Assembly (NCBI GenBank): GCA_036504335.1
Contig: DASXVJ010000035.1
Span: 62,001-126,000 of the forward strand
Origin: Fen-183 sp036504335
GTDB taxonomy: Bacteria > Acidobacteriota > Thermoanaerobaculia > UBA5066
Length of the DNA stretch: 64,000 bases
Reading direction: 5' to 3'
A model generated the notes under the pieces. The model was not told the DNA's origin, did not search any database, and saw only the letters and a list, made by a program, of their open reading frames with translations. Position 1 is the stretch's first letter, and the number at the start of each line of letters is the position of its first letter. Below are positions 1 through 7,504 of this stretch, in pieces. The position numbers and the translations under genes were made by a program.

Positions 1-967
1 CGATCACCGGCCGGCCGTACGCGAGCGCGTCCGCCGCGATGCCGGAGCCCGTCGCGTGCCGGTACGGGCAGACGACGGCGTCCGCGGCGGCGAACCAGAG
101 GCCGCGCTCCCTCTCCGGCAGGTAGCGCAGCTCGAGGCGGACGCCGGCGGGCGCCCACGCCTCGAGCCGGCGCGCCTCGCCCCATGGCTCGCCCGCGAGG
201 ACGAGGAGCGCGCGCGGCACCTCGCGGCGCAGCGCCGCGAACGCGTCCAGGAGAACGTCCCAGCCCTTGTACGGACGGAGAAGGCCGCTGAACAGAAACA
301 CGGGCGCGCCGAGCGGGACGCCGAGCTGCCCGCGCGCCGCGTCGCGGTCCGGGAGGACGGCGCGCGGCTCGGCCGGGTGCGGCACGACGGCGATCGGAGC
401 GTCGGGCCGCTCGGCCGCCACCTCGCGCGCGCTGCGCGCGTTCTGGACCGCGAAGCGGTCGGCGCGGCGGAGGACCGCGCGCGTGAGCGCGTCCTTCAGC
501 GGATGCGCCTCGTGGTCGAACACGTTGTGGCAGAGGAGCAGGCGGACGGTGGAGGGAGACTCGGCGCGAAGAGTCCCAAGCAGAAGCGAGACGTGCGGCG
601 CGAAATACGACGTCCACCAGGGGAGGATCAGGAGAGAGATTTCTTCGAATGAAAGAAGGCGGGCGGCCCGCACGAAAGACAGCGGGTTTAGTCCGTCGAG
701 GAGGGGAACGACTCGACCGCGGGACGCCGCCGGGCCGCGCGCCAGCGCCGAGACTTCGCCCTCTTCACCTTCTAAGAAAATCTTCTTCTCTTCCTCCGAA
801 TACTCCAGCGTCCCCGGGTAAAGGAAACGCGGGTACATCCGTGAGAAGCCGACGACGAGCGGGTCGACGCCGAGGCGGCGCATCGCTGCGAGGAGGCGCG
901 CGTCCTGGTCCGCGATGCCGCTGCGCCACGGAGGAAACGGGCCGACGAGCGCGACGCGCGCGGTCAC
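1..967 (-). CDS. Glycosyltransferase, GT4-like (3' end outside window)
   Basis: GT-B glycosyltransferase that probably transfers a sugar from a nucleotide donor to a cell-envelope or exopolysaccharide acceptor. About 322 residues are visible. The N-terminus reads ARVALVGPFPPWRSGIADQ, typical of the acceptor-side Rossmann domain. The donor-side domain opens with FLFSGLLRPYKGWDVLLDAF, and the sequence is cut after an A(Y)GRPVI segment. The GTG start at 967 overlaps the stop of the upstream methyltransferase gene (GTGA), so translation is probably coupled. Two copies of the dispersed AT-rich motif lie inside it (633-659 and 763-800), encoding a SEEEKKIFLEGEEG stretch and an LLSFEEISLL stretch. 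Fold assignment is firm; the sugar and acceptor are unknown. Confidence 0.85.
   Translation of the reverse strand, partial: MTARVALVGPFPPWRSGIADQDARLLAAMRRLGVDPLVVGFSRMYPRFLYPGTLEYSEEEKKIFLEGEEGEVSALARGPAASRGRVVPLLDGLNPLSFVRAARLLSFEEISLLILPWWTSYFAPHVSLLLGTLRAESPSTVRLLLCHNVFDHEAHPLKDALTRAVLRRADRFAVQNARSAREVAAERPDAPIAVVPHPAEPRAVLPDRDAARGQLGVPLGAPVFLFSGLLRPYKGWDVLLDAFAALRREVPRALLVLAGEPWGEARRLEAWAPAGVRLELRYLPERERGLWFAAADAVVCPYRHATGSGIAADALAYGRPVI
631..659 (+). repeat. Dispersed AT-rich motif, copy 1
   Basis: Core AGAGATTTCTTCGAATG at 635-651 differs at one base from the core of copy 11 (22566-22582) and matches the family consensus at 13 of 17 positions. It lies in the glycosyltransferase gene and faces copy 2. 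Confidence 0.6.
763..800 (-). repeat. Dispersed AT-rich motif, copy 2
   Basis: On the minus strand the core GAAGATTTTCTTAGAAGG (785-768) is preceded by TTCGGAGGAA, as in copy 5, and followed by TGAAGAG. It forms an inward-facing pair with copy 1 inside the glycosyltransferase gene. Confidence 0.7.
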
Positions 968-2154
968 GACGCCGCCGAGAGCAGAAACGCCTTCAGGTAC
1001 TCGCCCTCGGGGCAGTCGATCGACACGGGGTGGTCGGGCCCCGCGCCACGCTTCGCGAGCAGGCGCACTTCCCGGCCCGCGTCGAGCGCCGCCGAGAACA
1101 GGACCTTCTGAAAGAGGTCCGCGTTCACGGGGCCCGAGCACGAGCACGCGAGGAGGAAGCCTCCCGGCGCGAGGAGCTTGATCGCGAGACGGTTCACGTC
1201 CTTGTAGCCGCGGCAGGCGCGGTCCACGTCGCCGCGCCTCTTCGCGAAGGCGGGCGGGTCCGTGACGACGAGGTCCCACGTCTCCCCCGCGGCCACGCGG
1301 ACTCGCAGGTCCTCGAAGACGTCCGCGCACACCGTCTCGGCGGGCGCGCCCGGCTCGTCGACGCCCTGGCCGTTCGCGCGGTGGTTTTCGCGGGCGAGGT
1401 CGAGCGCGGGCCGCGAGACGTCCACGTGCACGACGCGGGACGCGCCGCCCGCGAGCGCCGCGACGCCGAACGCGCCGGAGTACGAGAAGAGGTTCAGGAC
1501 GCTCCGTCCGGCGGCCAGGCCGCACACGACGTGCCGGTTCTCACGCTGGTCGAGAAAAAAGCCCGTCTTCTGGCCGCCCGCGAGCTCCGCCACGAAGTTC
1601 AGGCCGCGCTCGCGGAACGCGGCGCGCGCAGGCACCGGGCCGCCCAGGAGGATCTCGTCTTCGAGCGGCAGGCCCTCGCCCTTGCGCGAGGGAAGGTCGT
1701 TACGCTGGACGATCGTCGCGCCGGGAAACCGCTCCGCGAGCGCCGGCAGCCAGAGGTCGCGGGCCCGCTCGGTCCCCTCCGTCGTCGCCTGCACGGACAG
1801 GACGCCGCCGTAGCGGTCCACGACGAGGCCCGGCAGGAAGTCTCCCTCCGCGTTCACGAGGCGGTAGCCGTCCGTGTCGGGCGGGACCACGGCCGCGCGC
1901 AGGCGGGCGGCCGTGTCGAGCCGCCCGCCGACGAGCTCCGCGTCCAGCGGGCGGTCCTCGAACGTCCAGACGCGCGCCGCGATCGGCGACGACGGCGACG
2001 CGAACCCGCGGCCCACGTACCGTCCATCCGCGTCCCGCAGATCCACGGCGCCCCCGGGAACGGGCGCGCCGCGCGCGAGGCTGCCCGAGAAAAGCCACGG
2101 ATGGCGGCGCTTCGCGGCGGCCTCGCGCCCCCGGGCGAGCGTCAGAGTCTGCAT
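964..2154 (-). CDS. rlmI: Class I SAM-dependent rRNA methyltransferase, RlmI family
   Basis: Predicted 23S rRNA m5C methyltransferase of the RlmI type, 396 residues, the usual family length. A PUA-like RNA-binding domain opens the protein (RRHPWLFSGSL). It is followed by the linker GGQKTGFFLDQRENR, SAM motif LNLFSYSGAFG at about residue 220, the VVTDPPAF catalytic loop near 295, and the late LACSCSGP motif. I chose the ATG at 2154 because the PUA domain begins there; the frame stays open further upstream but without homologous sequence. It is divergent from the helical-repeat gene at 2224, and its stop overlaps the GTG of the glycosyltransferase. E. coli RlmI acts on C1962; the exact target here is inferred. 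Confidence 0.88.
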   Translation of the reverse strand: MQTLTLARGREAAAKRRHPWLFSGSLARGAPVPGGAVDLRDADGRYVGRGFASPSSPIAARVWTFEDRPLDAELVGGRLDTAARLRAAVVPPDTDGYRLVNAEGDFLPGLVVDRYGGVLSVQATTEGTERARDLWLPALAERFPGATIVQRNDLPSRKGEGLPLEDEILLGGPVPARAAFRERGLNFVAELAGGQKTGFFLDQRENRHVVCGLAAGRSVLNLFSYSGAFGVAALAGGASRVVHVDVSRPALDLARENHRANGQGVDEPGAPAETVCADVFEDLRVRVAAGETWDLVVTDPPAFAKRRGDVDRACRGYKDVNRLAIKLLAPGGFLLACSCSGPVNADLFQKVLFSAALDAGREVRLLAKRGAGPDHPVSIDCPEGEYLKAFLLSAAS

Positions 2155-2223
2155 GCCCCGACGATACCCCGGAGGCGCCGCCTTGACGCCGTGCGGCGGG
2201 GGGCCGACACTTCTCGGCAAGCC

Positions 2224-2835
2224 GTGCGTGAAACAAATGTCATTCCCGCGCAGGTGCTGGCGGAAGCGGGCACGCGCGACCCGATGCTCCTGACGAAGCT
2301 CGGGGTCGCGGCCGCGCGGGACGAGCTCTGGCAGAAGGCGCTCATCCTCCTCGCGGAGGCCTACAAGATCTTCTCCGCGGAGCCCGAGATGAAGGAAGGA
2401 ACGCTGAAAGTCGAGACCGACTCCGAGGAGCCGGTCGCGCGGCTTCAGGCTCGCGGCCGGATGTTCTCGCACTACGGGCTCGCGCTCGCGATGTCCGACC
2501 GCACGCGCGTCCAGGACGGCGCCCGTTTCTGCGAGATCGCGATCCAGAAGGAGCCGTACCAGGCCGAGCACTACGCGCTTCTCGCGCGCATCTGGCTGGC
2601 CGGCCGCAACCGCCTCAAGACCGTTCAGGCCGTGGACCGCGGCCTCAAGGAAGTCCCGAACAGCCAGATCCTCCTCGAGCTGCGGGGCGAGATCGGCTGG
2701 CGCGAGAAGAACGCGGTCGGGTTCCTCCCCCGGAGCCATCCGGTCAACGTCTCGCTCGGGAAACTGTTGCGAAGGAGGCGCGAGGCGAGCGCCATCCAGC
2801 CGCACCCGGCGCCGCCGGCAAAGCCGAAGCCCTGA
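2224..2835 (+). CDS. Helical-repeat (TPR-like) protein of unknown function
   Basis: About 203 residues of mostly alpha-helical repeats. Segments such as ELWQKALILLAEAYKIF, YGLALAMSDRTRVQDGARFC and YQAEHYALLARIWLAGRN have the small/large residue spacing of tetratricopeptide helices, and the tail is Pro/Lys-rich (PHPAPPAKPKP). No signal peptide or catalytic motif is visible. The start is uncertain: GTG at 2224 or 2254 or ATG at 2284 are in frame. The frame stays open upstream to 649, but that part is antisense to rlmI and the glycosyltransferase and is not coding. It probably acts as a scaffold; no function is assigned. Confidence 0.6.
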   Translation: MRETNVIPAQVLAEAGTRDPMLLTKLGVAAARDELWQKALILLAEAYKIFSAEPEMKEGTLKVETDSEEPVARLQARGRMFSHYGLALAMSDRTRVQDGARFCEIAIQKEPYQAEHYALLARIWLAGRNRLKTVQAVDRGLKEVPNSQILLELRGEIGWREKNAVGFLPRSHPVNVSLGKLLRRRREASAIQPHPAPPAKPKP

Positions 2836-2848
2836 GGGCGGCCCCCGG

Positions 2849-3835
2849 TCAGCGCGCGAGGGCCGACGCCGCGAGCCAGACGAGCGCGGCCACGACGGCC
2901 GACGCCGGAATCGTCAGGATCCACGCGATGATGATCGTCCGGGCGACGCCCCACCGGACCGCCGAGAGCCGGCGCACGGACCCGACACCCATGATCGCGC
3001 CGGTGATCGTGTGCGTCGTCGAGACGGGCACGCCGCCGAGCGACGCCCCGATGAGCGTGACGGCGCCTGCGAACTCGGCGCACGAGCCGCCGATCGGCTT
3101 GAGCTGCGTGATCCGCATCCCCATCGTCCGCACGATCCGCCAGCCGCCCGAGAGCGTGCCGAGACCGATCGCGGCGTGACAGATCAGGACGATCCAGAAC
3201 GGGATGTCCATCGACTTCAGGTAGCCGGTCGAGAAGAGAAGCACCGCGATGATCCCCATCGTCTTCTGGGCGTCGTTCATTCCGTGCCCGAACGAGAACG
3301 CCGCCGCCGAGACGAGCTGCACCTTCCGGAACCCCTTGTCCAGAGGCTCCGGCCTCGCCTTCCTGAAGATCCACGCCACGGTGAGGAAGAACACGAAACC
3401 GAGCGCCATCCCGAGCATCGGCGAAAGGACGATGAAGACGAGCGTCTTGACGAGGCCGTGCGGGACGAGGACGCCGGGTCCGGCCTTCACGACGGCCGCG
3501 CCCGCGAACCCGCCGATCAGCGCGTGCGACGAGGAGGACGGAAGCCCCCACCACCACGTCAGGAGGTTCCACACGATCGCGCCCACGAGCGCCGCGAAGA
3601 TCAGGACCGGGTCGACGACGGCCGGGTTCACGATGTCCTTGCCGATCGTCTTGGCGACGCGCGTCTCGAGAGAGAACGCCGCGACGAAGTTGAAGAAGGC
3701 CGCCCAGGCGACGGCGAGCTTCGGGGTCAGGACGCGAGTCCCGACGACCGTCGCGATCGAGTTCGCGGCGTCGTGGAAGCCGTTGATGAAGTCGAACGCG
3801 AGCGCGACGAAGACGACGAAGAAGATGAAGGCCAT
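2849..3835 (-). CDS. pit: Inorganic phosphate transporter, PiT family
   Basis: Integral membrane low-affinity phosphate:cation symporter of 328 residues. It carries the two hallmark PiT repeats: FDFINGFHDAANSIATVVGTRVL near the N-terminus and FSFGHGMNDAQKTMGII in the middle, plus VSTTHTITGAIMGVG near the C-terminus. Multiple hydrophobic segments lie throughout. It is transcribed after the DUF47 gene (stop at 3841, start at 3835), the standard PiT/DUF47 pairing in bacteria. The shorter bacterial form lacks the long cytoplasmic loop of E. coli PitA. Confidence 0.93.
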   Translation of the reverse strand: MAFIFFVVFVALAFDFINGFHDAANSIATVVGTRVLTPKLAVAWAAFFNFVAAFSLETRVAKTIGKDIVNPAVVDPVLIFAALVGAIVWNLLTWWWGLPSSSSHALIGGFAGAAVVKAGPGVLVPHGLVKTLVFIVLSPMLGMALGFVFFLTVAWIFRKARPEPLDKGFRKVQLVSAAAFSFGHGMNDAQKTMGIIAVLLFSTGYLKSMDIPFWIVLICHAAIGLGTLSGGWRIVRTMGMRITQLKPIGGSCAEFAGAVTLIGASLGGVPVSTTHTITGAIMGVGSVRRLSAVRWGVARTIIIAWILTIPASAVVAALVWLAASALAR

Positions 3836-3840
3836 TCGCG

Positions 3841-4464
3841 CTACGACGACTTCAGGACGATCTGCTCGAGGACGTTCGCGACGTCCTCGCAGCGGTCAGT
3901 CGCTTCCTCGAGGACCTCGTAGATCTCCTTCCACTTCATGAGCGTGATCGGGTCCTTCTCCGTGTCGAACAGGGCGCCGATCGAAATCCGGTTCAGGCTG
4001 TCCGCCTCGTTCTCGAGCCGGTTGATCTCGACGCAGATCTCGAGGATCGCCGGCGAGTTCTTCATGTCGCCGAGCAACCCCATCCCGCGGCGGATCGCCT
4101 CCGCCGACTGGACGAGAATCTCCGTCGCCTGCTTGACGCCGGCCCGGGGCGCCTGGATCTTGTAGAGAACGAAGCGGTTTGCGGCGGCGTCCATGAAGTC
4201 GAGGACGTCGTCGAGCGCCTTGACGAGGGCGTGGATGTCCTCGCGGTCGATCGGCGTGATCCACGTGCGCGAGAGGAGCCCGAACGTCTGGTGCGCGACC
4301 TGGTCGCCCTCGTGCTCGAGGTGCTTGATCCGGGCGACCTTCAGCGAGACGTCGGTGAAGTCGCCGGCCAGCGCGTCGAGGGCGCGCGCGGCTTCGACGA
4401 TGATGTCCGCCGCGCGAACGAACTGCGGGAGAAATGTCTCCTCGCGGGGGAACAGCTTGATCAC
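3841..4464 (-). CDS. PiT accessory protein, DUF47/PhoU-like
   Basis: An all-helical 207-residue cytoplasmic protein of the DUF47 (TIGR00153-like) family, related in fold to PhoU, encoded directly before a PiT transporter and thought to modulate it. Visible family features are the LEHEGDQVAHQTF segment, the acidic helix PIDREDIHALVKALDDVLDFMD and the second-repeat CVEINRLENEADSLNR, which contribute metal-binding acidic patches. The GTG start at 4464 follows a GGAGG ribosome site at five bases and gives IKLFPREETF, the expected N-terminus. Confidence 0.88.
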   Translation of the reverse strand: MIKLFPREETFLPQFVRAADIIVEAARALDALAGDFTDVSLKVARIKHLEHEGDQVAHQTFGLLSRTWITPIDREDIHALVKALDDVLDFMDAAANRFVLYKIQAPRAGVKQATEILVQSAEAIRRGMGLLGDMKNSPAILEICVEINRLENEADSLNRISIGALFDTEKDPITLMKWKEIYEVLEEATDRCEDVANVLEQIVLKSS

Positions 4465-4505
4465 GGCGCCTCCGTTGCGGGCGGAGGATAACAAAGACGG
4501 GGACC

Positions 4506-4533
4506 GGGAGATTTCCTCTGAAAGGGAAGAGGG
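4506..4533 (+). repeat. Dispersed AT-rich motif, copy 3 (intergenic)
   Basis: GAGATTTCCTCTGAAAGGGAAGAGG sits between the divergent DUF47 and phosphodiesterase genes. It resembles the consensus with one extra base. No inverted partner is seen nearby. Confidence 0.45.
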
Positions 4534-4581
4534 CGCGGCCTTTCCGCGCGCCGCGCGCTCGAGTCGTGGCACGATTCCGAC

Positions 4582-6333
4582 ATGACGCCCTTCGTTCGAA
4601 GAACAATTCCTGGCCTTGCCGCCTGGCTCGCCGCCTCGCTGGTCGCGCGAGCCGCCCCTGCGCCGGTCTCCCCTCCGAGACCGAAGCTGGCGGTCGTGAT
4701 CTCGGTCGACGGCCTCTCGTACGCGCGGCTCGAGAGCTACCGGCCGCTCTACACGGCGGGCTTCAAACGCCTCCTCGACGAGGGCTTCGTCCTTCGCGCC
4801 GCGCGTTACCAGCACCTGAACACCGAGACGGGACCCGGCCACGCGTCCCTCGGCACGGGCGCGCCGCCGCGCGTCACGGGCATCGTCCTGAACAGCTGGT
4901 TCGAGCAGGGCCCGGGGGGCGGGCTCGTGAACGTCTACTGCACGGACCAGAAAGACGCGGCCGGGAAGAAGATCGCGGGGCCGGACAACCTCCGCGTCCC
5001 CACGCTCGGAGACCGCCTCGTCGAGAAGACGCCGGCGTCGCGCGTCGTCTCGGTCTCCGCAAAGGACCGCGGCTCGATCTTCCTCGCGGGAAAGAATCCC
5101 GCGCACGCCGTCTACTGGTGGGACGGCGAGACGGGCCGCTTCCAGTCCTCGGCCGCGTACCGTCCCCCTGCGGCCGCCGCCGCGATCGTGAAGAAGTACA
5201 ACGACACGCAGGCCGGCGGGATGCTGCCCGCGCGCCTCGGATTCGTGTGGGACAAGCTCCCCGAGCCCGCGGCCCCGCCCGGGGCAAAGCCCTACCCGAC
5301 CGCCGTGCCCGCGCCCGTCGTCGCGCGCTACCAGCTCCCCGTCCACGGCGTCGGCTTCCCTCACGACCTCTCGACGTACGGGCGCATTCCGGCCGGCGGG
5401 CCCTTCGGCTACTTCGGCGGGATCTACCGCAGCCCCTTCGTCGACGTCCTCACGGCCGACCTCGCGCTCGCGTTCCTGAACGACGCCGCGTACGACCTCG
5501 GCCACGGCGACGTTCCGGATCTCCTGGCGATCTCGTTCTCGGGCCACGACCCCGTCGCGCACGACTACGGTGACGAGAGCGAGGAATCGCGCGACACGCT
5601 GCGGCGGCTCGACCTCCAGATCGGCCGCCTCCTGGCGGCGCTGGACGAGAACTACCCGAAAGGAACCGTTCTCGTCGCGCTCTCGGCCGACCACGGATTC
5701 CCGACGATGCCCGAGGTCGCGAAGGCCCTCGACAGGAACGCGCCGGGCGGGCGCCTCGACACCGGCCGCGAAACGCTCGGGAACGCGCGCGACCGCCTGA
5801 ACCGGATGCTCGCCGACACGCTCTGCCTCGACCGTTCCGCGAAGGTCGTCGGCGCGGTGGACGGCTGGAGCCTCTTCTACAGCAAGGCGTTCCCGTACAG
5901 GACCGTCGCCGGGGCATGCGGGCCCGCCGGCGCGTCCGTGACGCCGGCCGACGTCGACCGCGTCCTCCCGAGGATCGTCAAGAGCGTGTGGGAGGAGGAG
6001 ATCGAGGACGTCGTCCCCGTCCAGGCGCTCGCTTCGTTTCCGGACGACCCGACGAAGACGTTCCTCCTGAACGACTTCGACCGCGACCGTTCGGGCGACG
6101 CGTTCGTGATCCCGCGCTTCGGTGTCATGAGCTCGTACAACCCGGGCCGCGGCGCGATGCACGGCACGCAGCACGAGTACGACATCCACGTGCCGCTCGT
6201 CTTCTGGGGCGCCGTGAAGGCCGGCGGCTCGGACGAGGCCACGACGCCCTACGACCTCGCACCGACGCTCGGCGCGTGGCTCGGCGTCGCGCTGCCGGAC
6301 GCCGTCGGCAAGGCGCGCACGCTGCCCCGGTGA
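4582..6333 (+). CDS. Exported alkaline phosphatase / phosphodiesterase family protein
   Basis: Secreted metal-dependent phosphatase of the type I phosphodiesterase/nucleotide pyrophosphatase superfamily, closest in motif pattern to PafA-type alkaline phosphatases; 583 residues. A signal peptide (MTPFVRRTIPGLAAWLAASL) precedes the VVISVDGLSY metal-binding strand. The nucleophile Thr lies in NTETGPGHASLGTG. Further metal ligands are in SFSGHDPVAHDYG, ALSADHGF and HGTQHEYDIHVPLVFWG. It probably releases phosphate from organic esters in the periplasm, consistent with the neighbouring phosphate transporter. Its TGA overlaps the GTG of rsmH. Confidence 0.88.
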   Translation: MTPFVRRTIPGLAAWLAASLVARAAPAPVSPPRPKLAVVISVDGLSYARLESYRPLYTAGFKRLLDEGFVLRAARYQHLNTETGPGHASLGTGAPPRVTGIVLNSWFEQGPGGGLVNVYCTDQKDAAGKKIAGPDNLRVPTLGDRLVEKTPASRVVSVSAKDRGSIFLAGKNPAHAVYWWDGETGRFQSSAAYRPPAAAAAIVKKYNDTQAGGMLPARLGFVWDKLPEPAAPPGAKPYPTAVPAPVVARYQLPVHGVGFPHDLSTYGRIPAGGPFGYFGGIYRSPFVDVLTADLALAFLNDAAYDLGHGDVPDLLAISFSGHDPVAHDYGDESEESRDTLRRLDLQIGRLLAALDENYPKGTVLVALSADHGFPTMPEVAKALDRNAPGGRLDTGRETLGNARDRLNRMLADTLCLDRSAKVVGAVDGWSLFYSKAFPYRTVAGACGPAGASVTPADVDRVLPRIVKSVWEEEIEDVVPVQALASFPDDPTKTFLLNDFDRDRSGDAFVIPRFGVMSSYNPGRGAMHGTQHEYDIHVPLVFWGAVKAGGSDEATTPYDLAPTLGAWLGVALPDAVGKARTLPR

Positions 6334-7493
6334 CCGACGGCGCTCCCGGACCGCCGCGCAAGAGGCGGCCGCGTTACGCGGGCACGCACCCGCGGCGCTT
6401 CGCGGAGAAGTACAAGGAGCGCGACGCCGCGCGCTATCCCGAGGAGCGCGCGAAGGTGATCGCGTCGGGCAAGACGCCGGCGGGGAGCCACGTGCCCGTC
6501 CTCGTCGCCGAGGTGCTCGAGGCGCTCGCGCCCGCGCCGGGCGACGTCGCGGTGGACGCGACGCTCGGGTTCGGCGGCCACGCGTCGGAGATCCTCAGGA
6601 AGATCCTCCCGGGCGGCCGTCTCCTCGCACTGGACGTCGACCCGATCGAGCTGCCGAAGGCCGCCGCGCGCCTCGAGGCGCTCGCCAGAGAGCTCGGCTC
6701 GCCGGGCGCCGTGAAGACGGAGAAGCGCAACTTCGCGGGGCTCCGGAAGCTCCTCGACGAGGAAGGCCTCGCGCGCGGCGCGGATGCGATCCTCGCCGAC
6801 CTCGGCGTCTCGTCCATGCAGCTCGACGACCCGGAGCGCGGATTCTCGTGGAAGCAGGACGTCCCCCTCGACCTCCGGATGAACCCCGGGCGGGGGCAAC
6901 CGGCCGGGAATCTGTTGCTTCGGATGAAGAGGGAGGAAATAGAAGATCTTCTTAGAAGGTGGGGAGACGAGCCAGAAGCGGCGGGCATCGCGACGCATCT
7001 GGCCGAGGCGGCGCGCGCCGCCGCGCTGCAGGATGCGGACGAACCGCGCACCAGCACGAGCGACTCACACCTTCTAAGAAATTCTTCTTTTCCTCTTCCT
7101 TTCCTCCGAACCTCGGACGTGACACGAGCCGTGGATCTCGCCTACGAAGGACGTACATCCCGGGACGCGTCCGAAGCAAAGAAATCCTCCCTCCAGCGGA
7201 CCTTCCAGGCGATCCGCATCCTCGTGAACGACGAGCTGACCGCCCTCGACGCCTTCCTGCGCGATCTGCCCTTCTGCCTCGCGCCCGGCGGACGCGCCGC
7301 AATCCTCACGTTCCACTCCGGCGAGGACCGGCGCGTGAAGAAGGCGTTCAAGGCGGGCCTCGAGAGCGGACTCTACGCGCGCATCGCGGACGAGGTCGTC
7401 CGGGCGACGCCGGAAGAGCGGGGCAAGAACCCCCGCTCTTCCGCCGCCAAGCTGCGCTGGGCGGTGCGGGCCGATCGATCCCTTCCGGGGTAA
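6330..7493 (+). CDS. rsmH: 16S rRNA m4C1402 methyltransferase RsmH
   Basis: SAM-dependent methyltransferase for C1402 of 16S rRNA; 387 residues against about 310 in E. coli. Motifs: DATLGFGGHASEIL, ILADLGVSSMQLDDPERGFSW, DLRMNP, TFQAIRILVNDEL and ILTFHSGEDR. The extra length comes from an N-terminal basic stretch of about 50 residues and from a Ser-rich segment (DEPRTSTSDSHLLRNSSFPLPF) where E. coli has a shorter loop. The GTG start at 6330 overlaps the previous stop. It is not in a dcw cell-division cluster, the usual home of this gene. Three copies of the dispersed motif lie between 6931 and 7192, using AT-rich codons (CTT, AGA, TCT) uncommon in its neighbours. Confidence 0.92.
   Translation: MTDGAPGPPRKRRPRYAGTHPRRFAEKYKERDAARYPEERAKVIASGKTPAGSHVPVLVAEVLEALAPAPGDVAVDATLGFGGHASEILRKILPGGRLLALDVDPIELPKAAARLEALARELGSPGAVKTEKRNFAGLRKLLDEEGLARGADAILADLGVSSMQLDDPERGFSWKQDVPLDLRMNPGRGQPAGNLLLRMKREEIEDLLRRWGDEPEAAGIATHLAEAARAAALQDADEPRTSTSDSHLLRNSSFPLPFLRTSDVTRAVDLAYEGRTSRDASEAKKSSLQRTFQAIRILVNDELTALDAFLRDLPFCLAPGGRAAILTFHSGEDRRVKKAFKAGLESGLYARIADEVVRATPEERGKNPRSSAAKLRWAVRADRSLPG
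6931..6964 (+). repeat. Dispersed AT-rich motif, copy 4
   Basis: Core GAAGATCTTCTTAGAAGG at 6942-6959 differs at one base from copy 2. It encodes the conserved RsmH helix EEIEDLLRRWG, so the DNA motif sits in native protein sequence. It faces copy 5. Confidence 0.68.
7065..7111 (-). repeat. Dispersed AT-rich motif, copy 5
   Basis: On the minus strand TTCGGAGGAA leads into core GAAGAATTTCTTAGAAGG (7087-7070) and then TGTGAG. It shares both core and left flank with copy 2. It encodes the Ser-rich extra loop of RsmH. Confidence 0.7.
7173..7192 (-). repeat. Dispersed AT-rich motif, weak copy
   Basis: The minus strand reads GGAGGATTTCTTTGCTTCGG, matching GATTTCTTTG of the consensus. It is short and could be chance, but is close to copies 4 and 5. 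Confidence 0.3.
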
Positions 7494-7504
7494 CGTAGGA
7501 CCTG

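Noticed and set aside
649..2835. A plus-strand frame of 728 codons
   Set aside because: Only the final about 203 codons resemble a protein; the earlier part is antisense to the glycosyltransferase and rlmI and is Arg/Ala/Gly-rich noise.
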